Source: Aurantiacibacter suaedae
Lineage (GTDB): Bacteria; Pseudomonadota; Alphaproteobacteria; Sphingomonadales; Sphingomonadaceae
Assembly (NCBI RefSeq): GCF_005434915.1
Contig: NZ_SKCG01000002.1
Coordinates: 124,948-188,947 of the forward strand
DNA: 64,000 nt
Reading direction: 5' to 3'
Position numbers and translations under genes: made by a program
The notes under the pieces: generated by a model
The model's database searches: none
What the model was told of the DNA's origin: nothing
What the model saw: only the letters and a program-made list of their open reading frames with translations
Part shown: positions 32,071-40,668 of the stretch, in pieces
Layout: every line of letters begins with the position of its first letter
Numbering within the stretch: the stretch's first letter is position 1

Positions 32071-34274
32071 GATACCGTCTCCACGGGACGTGCATTGCCG
32101 GTGGGGGCCGCCGGGCGGTTCTGGCCGGTCGGGTTGCCTTGGGCGGATTGCTGCGCAGCGGACGCACCCTGCCGCAGCCGCTCCAGCACCGCGTCACGCG
32201 GGCCATCGAGGGCAATGCCCTGCGGCGTCAGCACGATCACCCGATCGACCAGCGACAGCAGCCGAATCTTGTGCGTCACCAGCACGAGCGTGTCCGTTGG
32301 GGCCACCGCATCGCGAACCGCGCGCAGGCACTGTTCTTCGGTGGCATCGTCCATCGCCGAGGTCGGCTCGTCGAGCAGCCAGACGCGCGGCTTGGCCAGC
32401 AGCATCCGTGTGAGGCCCACGATCTGGCGCTGCCCGCCAGACAGGCCCTCCCCGCCTTCGGAGATCGGCATCTGCACACCTTCGGAACGCCCGGCCAGCA
32501 AGCTTGCAAGGCCGCTCGCGCGGATGGCATCGGCCAGCGCCTCGTCATCGACATAGGGCAGGCCCATCGTCAGGTTTTCCCTCAGGGTGCCGCTGACGAG
32601 CCGGATCTGCTGCGGCAGATAGCCGATCAGTTCGGAACGCCGTTCGGCAGAAATGTGCTGCACGTCGAGGCCATCGAGCAGGACATGCCCACGCTCGGGC
32701 TTGATCAGCCCGGCCATCAGCTTGAGCAGCGTGCTCTTGCCGCAGCCGACCGCACCGAGAATGGCAACGCGCTCTCCCTCGCCGATCTCGAGCGATTTCA
32801 CTTCGAGCGGGGTGGGCTGGGTCACCCATGAAAACTCGAGGTTGGCCACTTCGAACCGGCTACGGATCACTTCGGGAACCAGCGGCGAATCCACGCCGTC
32901 GTTCTCTTCGGCCAGCTCGTAAAGCCGGTCCAAGTTACGCAGCGCCACCTTGGCGTGGGCCCACTGCACCAGCAGGCCGGGAATGGCGTTGACCGGCATC
33001 AGCACGCGGCCCGAAACGATCGAACAGGCGATGATCGAGCCGACCGTCAGGCTATTGCTGGTGACGGCAAGGTAAGCGCCGGTCGCGACCAGCCCGATAT
33101 AGCTGATCTGCTGGATCACGCCCGAGGCATAGGAAGCCGTTTCGTTGAGATGCTTGATCTGCGTCATCTCTTCCGCCGTGCAGCGCGACAGGTAATCCCA
33201 CCGCTGCCGGGCCTGCCACGAGCCGCCGGTGGCCTTGAGGAATTCGGCCCCCTGGATCGCCTCGACCAGCAGGCCATGCCGCTGATTGCCGACCATATCC
33301 TCGCGGCTGCTGTGCGCTTCGATCGCGCGGCGGAACCCGAGGCCGACTGACAGGGCAATGATGAAGGCGACCAGCGGCACCGCAGCCACAGCGGGGCCGC
33401 CGATCAGAAAAATCACGCCGAGGAAGAACAGCGCAAAGGGCGCATCGGTGAACAGGTAAAGCTTGCGGGCAATGATGAAGGCACGCACCGCCTCATATCC
33501 GCGCACCTGCGCAGCGAAGGTGCCAAGGCTGCGCGGGTACTGATCGAGCCGCGTCGCCAGCATCCGCTGGAAGATGTTGCGCGCCGCGTCGATATCGATG
33601 CGCCGCAAGGCCCGGTCTACGATGGCGGAGCGGGCCAGCTTCAGGCAGAGCTCGATCAGCACCGCGATCATGGCCCCGATCGTGAGCACGATCAGCGTGG
33701 CAACGCCGCCTTGCCCGATCACCCGGTCATAAACCTGCATCGAATAGAGCGAGGTCGCCAGCACGAGAACGCTCGCGATGGTGGAGGCGAGACTGGCGAA
33801 GACAATCCACGACTTGTCGACCGCCATGATATCTTCGAACACGCCGCGCGCCGTCTTTTCGCGGGGCAGTTGCTGGCGGCGCTCAAGCGCGCTGAACACG
33901 GTGCCCTGCGGCCAGGCTTCGATCCGCTCGCGCCCCTCGGCGCCCTCGGTAAGCCACAGGCCTTCGCCGCTCAGATCGTAGACGAAGCGGTAGCCCTCGC
34001 CCGGGATCAGGGCCACAAAAGGAAGGTCGCACTTGCGCGGTGCCTGCCGCCAGCGCGAGGCCTTCAGGTTCAGCATCTGGCACAACAGCTGGATGGATTT
34101 GGCCGCCGCACGGTTGGCGTCGGCCCCTTCCTTGTCAGCGAACTGGGCGCGCAGTTTGCGGGCATCGCGGTAGGTCAGCCCGCCCGACGCCTCGAACACG
34201 GTCGCCAGCCGCTTGCCCAGCCAGACGATGCTGTCGGCGAAGTCCGGCGCCGGAGCCTTGGTGAAGACGTCCAT
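32067..34274 (-). CDS. Type I secretion ABC transporter (LapB/RTX type, C39-like domain without catalytic residues)
   Basis: A 735-aa inner-membrane exporter that energises secretion. Residues 1-~120 resemble a C39 peptidase-like domain but show no Cys-His catalytic pair, as is typical of RTX-exporting transporters that do not cleave a leader. Membrane helices span about 140-430. The ATPase domain has Walker A GAVGCGKST near 505-512, signature LSGGQRQ and Walker B VWLLDEP with the following Ser/Ala-Met-Asp. The C-terminus has a Gln/Pro-rich tail. I chose the ATG at 34274, which overlaps the upstream stop as TGATG; a GTG at 34283 is possible. Confidence 0.94.
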   Translation of the reverse strand: MDVFTKAPAPDFADSIVWLGKRLATVFEASGGLTYRDARKLRAQFADKEGADANRAAAKSIQLLCQMLNLKASRWRQAPRKCDLPFVALIPGEGYRFVYDLSGEGLWLTEGAEGRERIEAWPQGTVFSALERRQQLPREKTARGVFEDIMAVDKSWIVFASLASTIASVLVLATSLYSMQVYDRVIGQGGVATLIVLTIGAMIAVLIELCLKLARSAIVDRALRRIDIDAARNIFQRMLATRLDQYPRSLGTFAAQVRGYEAVRAFIIARKLYLFTDAPFALFFLGVIFLIGGPAVAAVPLVAFIIALSVGLGFRRAIEAHSSREDMVGNQRHGLLVEAIQGAEFLKATGGSWQARQRWDYLSRCTAEEMTQIKHLNETASYASGVIQQISYIGLVATGAYLAVTSNSLTVGSIIACSIVSGRVLMPVNAIPGLLVQWAHAKVALRNLDRLYELAEENDGVDSPLVPEVIRSRFEVANLEFSWVTQPTPLEVKSLEIGEGERVAILGAVGCGKSTLLKLMAGLIKPERGHVLLDGLDVQHISAERRSELIGYLPQQIRLVSGTLRENLTMGLPYVDDEALADAIRASGLASLLAGRSEGVQMPISEGGEGLSGGQRQIVGLTRMLLAKPRVWLLDEPTSAMDDATEEQCLRAVRDAVAPTDTLVLVTHKIRLLSLVDRVIVLTPQGIALDGPRDAVLERLRQGASAAQQSAQGNPTGQNRPAAPTGNARPVETVS

Positions 34275-35620
34275 CACTCCCACGGGAATTCTCCCGACAG
34301 CAATTTCAGGCGATAAGCGGCGATCATGAACTGCACCTCCGCATCGGCCAGGCTGCGTTCAATTTCGGTCTGCTCACGCGTGACGTTCAGCAGGTCGAGC
34401 CAGCTGCGTTTCCCGGCCAGAAACATGCGCTGATAGGATTCGAAGGTTTGCCGCTGCACCACGCTGCTCTCGCGCAGCTGGCCGACCAGCGTGCGCAGCG
34501 CGCGGTAGTTTTCGAGGTCCGCCGTGATCTGGCTGGCAAGATCGGCAAGATAGGCATCGCGCTGGCTGGAGGCCGCGCCCACCAGCGCCTGCGCCGACTT
34601 AGCCCGGTCAAAGGTCGAAAGGCCGGCCCCGAAGGCATAGTTCACGCCCAGGAAAACGCGGGTGTCAGGTGTGGCCGAAGGGTAATATTCATCATCTGCC
34701 ACACGCTGTTCGAAGCGCGCGAAGATAGTCGGCATCGCGGCGCGCTCGGCAGAGCGGGCCTCGGCCTGGGCCAGGTCAATCTGCTCTTCCGCGCGCTGCA
34801 GGCCGGGGTTCGCGGCCACCGCGCGCGCCAGCAGATCGTCGGTCGTGGTGGCGACAAACTGCCCTGCAACGCCCTGCGGCTCTTCCACCTGCGCGGCCAT
34901 GATCGGCACGCCCACAAGCTGCGAAAGTGCCTCCACCGCGCTGACCTCGATCGCGCGATAGTTGGTCAGATTGTTCTGCGACAGCGTGAGACGGGTGAAG
35001 ACGAGATTGTAATCTACCGAAGCCGACAGGCCCGTTTCCACGCGCCGGCGCATCATGCCTTCGAGCGCTTCAAGCCGCGCGATGTCTTCGCGATAAACCT
35101 CGCGGAACGAGCGCGCGGCGACCAGCCTGCCATAGGCATCGACCACGCGCAGCGCGATTTCGTAACGCGCTTCCTCGATCCCGGCTTCGGCAACCGAGGC
35201 GCGCGACTTGGCGGTTCTGAGATCGGCACCGATGCGGCCAAAGCTGTAAAGCGGCTGCGTCAGCGCGCCCGTCACCAGGTAGCCGTGGCGCCCGCCCTCC
35301 ACATTCACCGAAGGGGTAGGGAAATATTCCCAGCGCGCGGCAGACACCGCATATTGCGAAGAAAGCGCGTTGCTACGCTGGGATTCGACATAAGGATTGC
35401 GCTCGGCCGCGCGACCGATGAGCTCGTCAAGCGTCCACGAACGAAGCATGTCAGGGTCTGCCGGGGCCAGCGCTGCCGTGCTGGTTGCAGCGCTGCTGGC
35501 CGGAGCGGCGAGGAACAGCGCCGCACACAACAGCGGCCAGTAGCCAGTGGCAGCACGCGGTTTGGCAATCTCGCCACGAGCGCCCTCCTTGCTTCCATTC
35601 CGGCGACAGATAAAATTCAC
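34274..35620 (-). CDS. TolC-family outer-membrane channel of the type I system
   Basis: A 448-aa outer-membrane efflux protein and the first gene of the operon. The N-terminus includes a signal peptide (YWPLLCAALFLAAPASSA). The core has the duplicated helical pattern of the family, with ERNPYVESQRS and NPGLQRAEEQIDLAQAEARS at equivalent places in the two halves. I prefer the GTG at 35620 because GGGGG lies 5 nt upstream; a TTG at 35632 would add four residues. It overlaps the ABC gene by one base. Confidence 0.9.
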   Translation of the reverse strand: MNFICRRNGSKEGARGEIAKPRAATGYWPLLCAALFLAAPASSAATSTAALAPADPDMLRSWTLDELIGRAAERNPYVESQRSNALSSQYAVSAARWEYFPTPSVNVEGGRHGYLVTGALTQPLYSFGRIGADLRTAKSRASVAEAGIEEARYEIALRVVDAYGRLVAARSFREVYREDIARLEALEGMMRRRVETGLSASVDYNLVFTRLTLSQNNLTNYRAIEVSAVEALSQLVGVPIMAAQVEEPQGVAGQFVATTTDDLLARAVAANPGLQRAEEQIDLAQAEARSAERAAMPTIFARFEQRVADDEYYPSATPDTRVFLGVNYAFGAGLSTFDRAKSAQALVGAASSQRDAYLADLASQITADLENYRALRTLVGQLRESSVVQRQTFESYQRMFLAGKRSWLDLLNVTREQTEIERSLADAEVQFMIAAYRLKLLSGEFPWE

Positions 35621-35921
35621 AAAAACCCCCAATCAAAATCGCATATGACATATGTTGACAAAGCAACTGAGCGATCCTGTGTGGGAATATTTCTAGTTCT
35701 GGACCATTTTACCACTCTAAAATTGACGTATACGGCTTCGTACTAAGTATGGATTCAGTTAGAGCCGCTTTTCTAAGATAAAGTACGTAGTTTTGACTCT
35801 TTTTCCGCGACACATAAGGTATTTTCCTTAGGTTCGTACTTCATAGGCCATAATTGCACGAACAATTCGGCAGCACGAAATCATCGCCGTCGCTGCCGCG
35901 TCCAAATGTCGCCCAGCAATT
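35621..35921. promoter_or_regulatory. AT-rich region upstream of the type I secretion operon
   Basis: About 300 bp without a gene and clearly AT-richer than its surroundings. It should carry the promoter of the leftward operon, and it separates that operon from the rightward repA relic. A 13-bp interrupted palindrome CATATGACATATG lies at 35642-35654, about 22 bp upstream of the start codon. TAAAAT on the leftward strand could be a -10 box, but no good -35 was found. Confidence 0.45.
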
Positions 35922-36640
35922 TTGACTTCGGATTTGAGTGTTTTGCGCCACTACACCCCGGATGCAGGTTCAAGGGCGCACCTCATGCCGGGCAAGCAGA
36001 CAACCGAATCCGCATGCCCGAGGATGACGGGCACCTGCCGCCAGTCCGTTCCCGAGCAATTCAACCTGTTCCTGCCCTATCTGGCGGACCTGCCCCTGCG
36101 CGATCAGCGCGAGATGATGGAGCGGCCCTTCTTCAGCCTCGCCAAGACCAAGCGCGGAAAGCCAATCGACTACACCAGCCCCGACGGCAAGCTGTGGGCC
36201 CATGTCAGCGCCAATTTCGACTATGGCATGACGACGATCTGGGATACCGACATCCTGATCTTCCGCGCAAGCTGCACCTCAAGCCCTACGACCTGCTGCG
36301 CGCCGTCGGTCGCTCGCCCACAGACCGCACTTACCAGCTGCTTTGCCAAGCGCTCGACCGGCTCGTTTCGACCACGATCAAGATCGAGATCCGCGCCGAA
36401 AACCGCCGCAAGGGGACCGTCATCTGCCTCGATGGCTGAATCCAGCTGGTCGCCGAAAAGACCGCGCACAACCGCAGCATGACCCTCGAGCTGTCCAACT
36501 GGTTCCGGGAAAGGGTAATGACGAAGGGCGAAATGCTCAGCATCGACCGCGCCTATTTCGACATCACCGGCGGGCGCGAACACTGGCTCTATCGCGTGGC
36601 GCGCGCGCACGCGGGCGGGGCACGGGAGGGGAAGACGCGT
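35922..36640 (+). pseudogene. Decayed plasmid replication initiator (RepA/RPA type)
   Basis: Recognisable blocks of the alphaproteobacterial plasmid initiator family lie in order but in different frames. The first frame (to about 36255) reads EQFNLFLPYLADLPLRDQRE, MMERPFFSLAKTKRGKPIDY and NFDYGMTTIWDTDILIF. It then shifts, and from about 36258 another frame gives PRKLHLKPYDLLRAVGR and ALDRLVSTTIKIEIRAENRR. From memory of the family, about 17 residues are missing at the junction, so a deletion probably caused the shift. A TGA at 36437-36439 stands where the family has a Trp (DGW...QLV). The frame then continues with SMTLELSNWF and LSIDRAYFDITGGRE..WLYRVAR and fades near 36625. It is therefore not functional. 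Confidence 0.85.
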
Positions 36641-37199
36641 TCCCGAAGTATTGTTCTCGCGGTCGCTCTCCGCTTCTCCGCCGTGGCTCGCGCAAACAAT
36701 TGAACGTGTTTTGCCACAAGGGCCGAGGAACTGATTCAATTCGCGCAGCAAACCGACGGCCTGTTACGTAGTAGCGATCCTTCGAGAACAGCCATTACTC
36801 TATCGGCGACGCTGCAGCGACATTTCAGGAAAGCTGACAACGACCCACCGGGAAAACATGATCGACACTTGAGGAACATTCTTTTCGTGCGACTTGCGGA
36901 AACACGCGGACCACGAGGCACAGGGCGCACGCGTAACCTGGCTAACAGACACTGTAACCCGTCTGACATCGCCGGGAAGTTTTTGGGTTTGCATAGAAAA
37001 GGAGACATCACACGGACCTCGCCGCACGGATGCAGACAATGGCGCTAACCCTTAACCACCCCGCTACGACAAGTTTCGCACCATCATCGCGATCTTCTGA
37101 ATCCCCGCTGATCAACTCTTATGAAACCGCCTAGGAACAATTGCGGTACGTAGCCTATCGCATTGGCACTCACCCGCTTTAGCGCGACTGCCATAAAGT
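36641..37199. other. Gene-free stretch between the repA relic and the rml operon
   Basis: About 560 bp with no open frame that looks like a protein and no recognisable RNA. It may contain eroded repA 3' sequence at its left end and should contain the rml promoter at its right end, but I see no convincing promoter box or ribosome-binding site next to the rmlA start. Confidence 0.5.
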
Positions 37200-38090
37200 A
37201 TGATGACAATCGCACGGAGAGGTATAATTCTCGCTGGAGGGTCGGGAACACGGCTCTATCCGCTCACGCGCGGCATATCGAAGCAACTTATGCCGGTCTT
37301 CGACAAGCCGATGATTTACTATCCGCTGTCTACATTGATGATGGCGGGCATTGGCGATATTCTGATCATCACCACGCCCGAGGATCAGGATCAGTTCCGC
37401 CGCGTACTCGGCGATGGTTCGGATTTCGGCGTGGCGCTTAGCTACGCGGTGCAACCCAGCCCGGATGGCCTTGCGCAGGCCTTCCATATCGGCGCGGATT
37501 TTGTCGGCAATCACCCCAGCGCGCTCGTGCTGGGCGACAACATTTTCTACGGCCACGGCCTCCCCGAATTGCTCGGAAATGCCGCCGCGCGGACCAGCGG
37601 GGCGAGCGTATTTGCGTACCGGGTGAACGACCCCAAGGCCTATGGTGTGGTCGACTTCGATGCTGACGGCGTCGCCCTGTCACTCGAGGAAAAGCCCGCG
37701 CAACCCAAGTCGAACTACGCGGTCACAGGCCTCTATTTCTACGACAACACCGTGGTCGACCGCGCCCGCGACCTGAAGCCTTCGCCGCGCGGCGAGCTTG
37801 AGATAACCGACCTCAACCGCCTCTATCTCGATGACGGCGCGCTGTCGGTCGAGATTATGGGCCGCGGCTTTGCCTGGCTCGACACCGGCACCCATAGCTC
37901 GCTGCTCGATGCGGCCAGCTACGTGCGCATCACCGAGGAGCGGCAGGGCCTCAAGATCTGCTGCCCGGAAGAAATCGCCTGGAGGCAGGGCTTTATTGAC
38001 GATGCCAAGCTGGAAGCGATTGCCGCGCCCCTGAAGAAGTCGGGCTACGGCGAATATCTGATGGCGCTGCTGCACGAAGGGCGCATCTGA
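37200..38090 (+). CDS. rmlA: Glucose-1-phosphate thymidylyltransferase
   Basis: A 296-aa cytoplasmic enzyme making dTDP-glucose from dTTP and glucose-1-phosphate, the first step of dTDP-L-rhamnose synthesis. The nucleotide-binding signature [13 protein letters not shown] is near residue 10, followed by [18 protein letters not shown] and the conserved [20 protein letters not shown]. Length is normal for the family. Two adjacent ATG codons occur at the start. It is the first gene of rmlACDB; the stop overlaps the rmlC start by one base. Confidence 0.97.
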   Translation: MMTIARRGIILAGGSGTRLYPLTRGISKQLMPVFDKPMIYYPLSTLMMAGIGDILIITTPEDQDQFRRVLGDGSDFGVALSYAVQPSPDGLAQAFHIGADFVGNHPSALVLGDNIFYGHGLPELLGNAAARTSGASVFAYRVNDPKAYGVVDFDADGVALSLEEKPAQPKSNYAVTGLYFYDNTVVDRARDLKPSPRGELEITDLNRLYLDDGALSVEIMGRGFAWLDTGTHSSLLDAASYVRITEERQGLKICCPEEIAWRQGFIDDAKLEAIAAPLKKSGYGEYLMALLHEGRI

Positions 38091-38635
38091 TGATCATCAC
38101 CGAATGCGACATCGCCGGGCCGCTGATTATCGAACCCAAAGTGTTTGGCGATGAACGCGGCTTCTTCATGGAAAGCTGGAACGCTGCAAAATTCGCCGAG
38201 GCGGGGCTCGCTATCGCCTTCGTGCAGGACAACCACTCGCGCTCGCAGAAGGGCGTGCTGCGTGGGATGCATTTCCAGAACCCCGGCCCGCAGGGCAAGC
38301 TTGTGCGGGTGGTGAGCGGCGCGGTGTTCGATGTGGCGGTGGACCTCAGGCGCTCCTCCCCCACCTTCGGCAAGTGGACCGGCGTGGAACTTTCGGCCGA
38401 GAACAAGCGCATGTTCTGGGTCCCGCAGAGCTTTGCCCACGGATTCCTCACGCTGGAGGACGACACCGACTTCCTCTACAAGTGCGATGCCCCCTATGCT
38501 CCGCAGCAAGAACACTCGCTGGCCTGGGACGACCCGGATGTCGGGATCGCATGGCCGCTCGATGGCATTGAGGTGCAGCTTTCGGCCAAGGATGCCAAGG
38601 GCACGCCCCTGAGCGATGTGGAGGCCTTTGCGTGA
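38090..38635 (+). CDS. rmlC: dTDP-4-dehydrorhamnose 3,5-epimerase
   Basis: A 181-aa cupin enzyme that epimerises the 4-keto sugar at C3 and C5. Family motifs: PLIIEPKVFGDERGFFMESW at the N-terminus, QDNHSRSQKGVLRGMHFQ with the active-site His, and the conserved VDLRRSSPTFGKW. It is coupled to rmlA by TGATG and to rmlD by a four-base overlap. Confidence 0.97.
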   Translation: MIITECDIAGPLIIEPKVFGDERGFFMESWNAAKFAEAGLAIAFVQDNHSRSQKGVLRGMHFQNPGPQGKLVRVVSGAVFDVAVDLRRSSPTFGKWTGVELSAENKRMFWVPQSFAHGFLTLEDDTDFLYKCDAPYAPQQEHSLAWDDPDVGIAWPLDGIEVQLSAKDAKGTPLSDVEAFA

Positions 38636-39480
38636 AAGTCCTGATTACTGGCGCCAATGGCCAGCTGGGGCGCGGCCTGATCGCGACAGCTCCTGCCGGG
38701 GTCGAGCTGCACCCGGTTACGCGCGACGCCTGCAACCTTGCCGAAGCCTGTGCCATCGCCGCACTGGTGGAGCAGGTCGCCCCCGATCTGGTGATCAACG
38801 CCGCCGCCTACACCGCCGTCGACAAGGCCGAGAGCGACGAGGACACCGCACGCGCCATCAATGCCCGGGCGGTCGCTGCGCTGGTTAGCGCGCATGAGGG
38901 CAGGCTCGTCCACGTATCGACCGACTTCGTGTTTGATGGCGCAGCGAGCCGCGCTTACCGCCCCGACGACAGCCGCAACCCGATCTCCGCCTATGGCCGA
39001 AGCAAGGCCGCAGGCGAGGACAGCCTGCGCGACAGCGACCTGCTCGTGCGCACGGCCTGGGTCTACACCGCAGGCGGCGCCAACTTCGTGCGCACCATGC
39101 TGCGCCTGATGGCGCAAAAGCCCGCGCTGAACGTGGTGGCCGACCAGATCGGCGCGCCAACCTGGGCGCCGGGCCTCGCCCACACCATCTGGGGGCTCAT
39201 CGCCAAGGACGCCAGCGGCACTTTCCACCACAGCGATGCCGGTGTGGCGAGCTGGTACGACTTCGCCGTCGCCATTCAGGAAGAGGCGCTAGCGCTCGGC
39301 CTGCTGGAGGCGGCAATTCCGATCACCCCGATCCCCACCAGCGCCTATCCCACACCCGCCGCACGCCCCGCCTTCTCACTGCTCGATTGCAGCAAAACGC
39401 GGGCTCTGCTCGAAGACGGCCATACCCACTGGCGCACCCATCTGCGCGCCATGCTGAAGGAGGAAGCGTCGCATGTCTGA
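38632..39480 (+). CDS. rmlD: dTDP-4-dehydrorhamnose reductase
   Basis: A 282-aa short-chain dehydrogenase-type enzyme catalysing the last NAD(P)H-dependent step to dTDP-L-rhamnose. It starts with GTG at 38632, which overlaps the rmlC stop as GTGA. The Rossmann motif GANGQLG is near the N-terminus. VINAAAYTAVDKAE and HVSTDFVFDG are family blocks, and YGRSKAAGE holds the YxxxK catalytic pair. Confidence 0.96.
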   Translation: MKVLITGANGQLGRGLIATAPAGVELHPVTRDACNLAEACAIAALVEQVAPDLVINAAAYTAVDKAESDEDTARAINARAVAALVSAHEGRLVHVSTDFVFDGAASRAYRPDDSRNPISAYGRSKAAGEDSLRDSDLLVRTAWVYTAGGANFVRTMLRLMAQKPALNVVADQIGAPTWAPGLAHTIWGLIAKDASGTFHHSDAGVASWYDFAVAIQEEALALGLLEAAIPITPIPTSAYPTPAARPAFSLLDCSKTRALLEDGHTHWRTHLRAMLKEEASHV

Positions 39481-40528
39481 GATTCTCGTCACCGGCGGCG
39501 CGGGCTTTATCGGCGCGAACTTCGTGCACCACTGGCGCAAGGCGCACCCTGACGACGCCGTCTGCGTGCTTGACCTGCTGACCTACGCTGGCAACCCCGC
39601 TAACCTTGATGGGCTAGAAGGTGTCGATCTGGTAGTGGGCGATATCCGCGACACCGCGCTGGTTGAGAGTCTGCTGCGCGATCGAAAAATCGACCGGCTC
39701 GTCCATTTCGCCGCCGAAACCCATGTCGACCGCTCGATCAGCGGCCCTGACGCCTTCATCAGCACCAATATCGATGGCACCCATTCGCTGCTCAAAGCCG
39801 CACGGACGGTGTGGCTCGACGAGGGTTCGGGCCGCCCGCACCGGTTCCACCATGTCTCTACCGACGAGGTCTATGGCTCGCTCGGCCCCAATGACCCGGC
39901 CTTCAGCGAAACCACGCCCTATGCTCCCAACTCGCCCTATTCGGCGAGCAAGGCGGCGAGCGACCACCTCGTACGCGCCTATCACCACACCTTCGGGCTT
40001 GAGACCACGACGAGCAATTGCTCGAACAACTACGGCCCCTATCAATTTCCCGAAAAACTGATCCCGCTGTTCCTGATCAACTGCCTAGAAGGGCGCAGCC
40101 TGCCGATCTACGGCGACGGCATGAACGTGCGCGACTGGTTGCACGTGGAGGATCATTGCCGCGGGATCGAACTGGTGCTCGAAAAGGGCAAGCCGGGCGA
40201 GGTCTATAACATCGGCGGCGGCGAGGAGTTGCCCAACATGACGGTAATCGACGCGATCTGCGCGGCGGTGGATCGTGCCTTTGAAGATGTCGAAGTGCTG
40301 GCCGAACGCTATCCCGATGCGCCCGCCGCCAACGGCAAGATAACGAGCGATCTCAAAACCTTTGTCACCGACCGCGCCGGGCATGACCGGCGCTACGCCA
40401 TCGATTGCAGCAAGATCGAGCGCGAGCTGGGCTACCGGCCGCGCAACAGCTTTGCGGAAGGGTTGGCAGCCACACTCGCGTGGTATCTCGTCAACGAGGA
40501 GTGGTGGCGCGCGCTGTTGCAGCGCTGA
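39473..40528 (+). CDS. rmlB: dTDP-glucose 4,6-dehydratase
   Basis: A 351-aa extended short-chain dehydrogenase that converts dTDP-glucose to the 4-keto-6-deoxy sugar. NAD-binding GGAGFIGANFV, then AAETHVDRSI, STDEVYGSLG and the YSASKAASDHL catalytic motif, and SNNYGPYQFPEKLIPL. It overlaps rmlD by eight bases. It is the last gene of the operon and converges on the right tpsA. The rhamnose donor could feed O-antigen, capsule or glycoprotein; nothing here specifies which. Confidence 0.97.
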   Translation: MSEILVTGGAGFIGANFVHHWRKAHPDDAVCVLDLLTYAGNPANLDGLEGVDLVVGDIRDTALVESLLRDRKIDRLVHFAAETHVDRSISGPDAFISTNIDGTHSLLKAARTVWLDEGSGRPHRFHHVSTDEVYGSLGPNDPAFSETTPYAPNSPYSASKAASDHLVRAYHHTFGLETTTSNCSNNYGPYQFPEKLIPLFLINCLEGRSLPIYGDGMNVRDWLHVEDHCRGIELVLEKGKPGEVYNIGGGEELPNMTVIDAICAAVDRAFEDVEVLAERYPDAPAANGKITSDLKTFVTDRAGHDRRYAIDCSKIERELGYRPRNSFAEGLAATLAWYLVNEEWWRALLQR

Positions 40529-40583
40529 TTTGCTGGCGACAGGGCGAGTGGGCTGACCGAGCCCTTCTTTCATTCACCCAAGC

Positions 40584-40634
40584 CACAAACGGCAGAGCCG
40601 TACCGGGGCCTATCCCGATACGGCTCTGCTTGTG
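40584..40634. terminator. Long hairpin between convergent rmlB and tpsA, likely bidirectional terminator
   Basis: The arms GCAGAGCCGTACCGGG (40592-40607) and CCCGATACGGCTCTGC (40614-40629) pair over 16 positions with one mismatch around a 6-nt loop. Outer CACAA/TTGTG bases extend the stem. It lies between two convergent genes. No long T-run follows on either strand, so Rho-independent termination is not certain. Confidence 0.65.
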
Positions 40635-40668
40635 ACGCCATGAGAGGCGTCTGCCTAGGGCGATGCGA

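Noticed and set aside
35906-36439. Two overlapping plus-strand open frames as separate small genes
   Set aside because: Their recognisable parts join in order into one RepA-like protein; they are pieces of a pseudogene.
36736-37011. Minus-strand open frame of 91 aa in the gap before rmlA
   Set aside because: No ribosome-binding site, no domain, composition like random frame; the overlapping frame is just as long.
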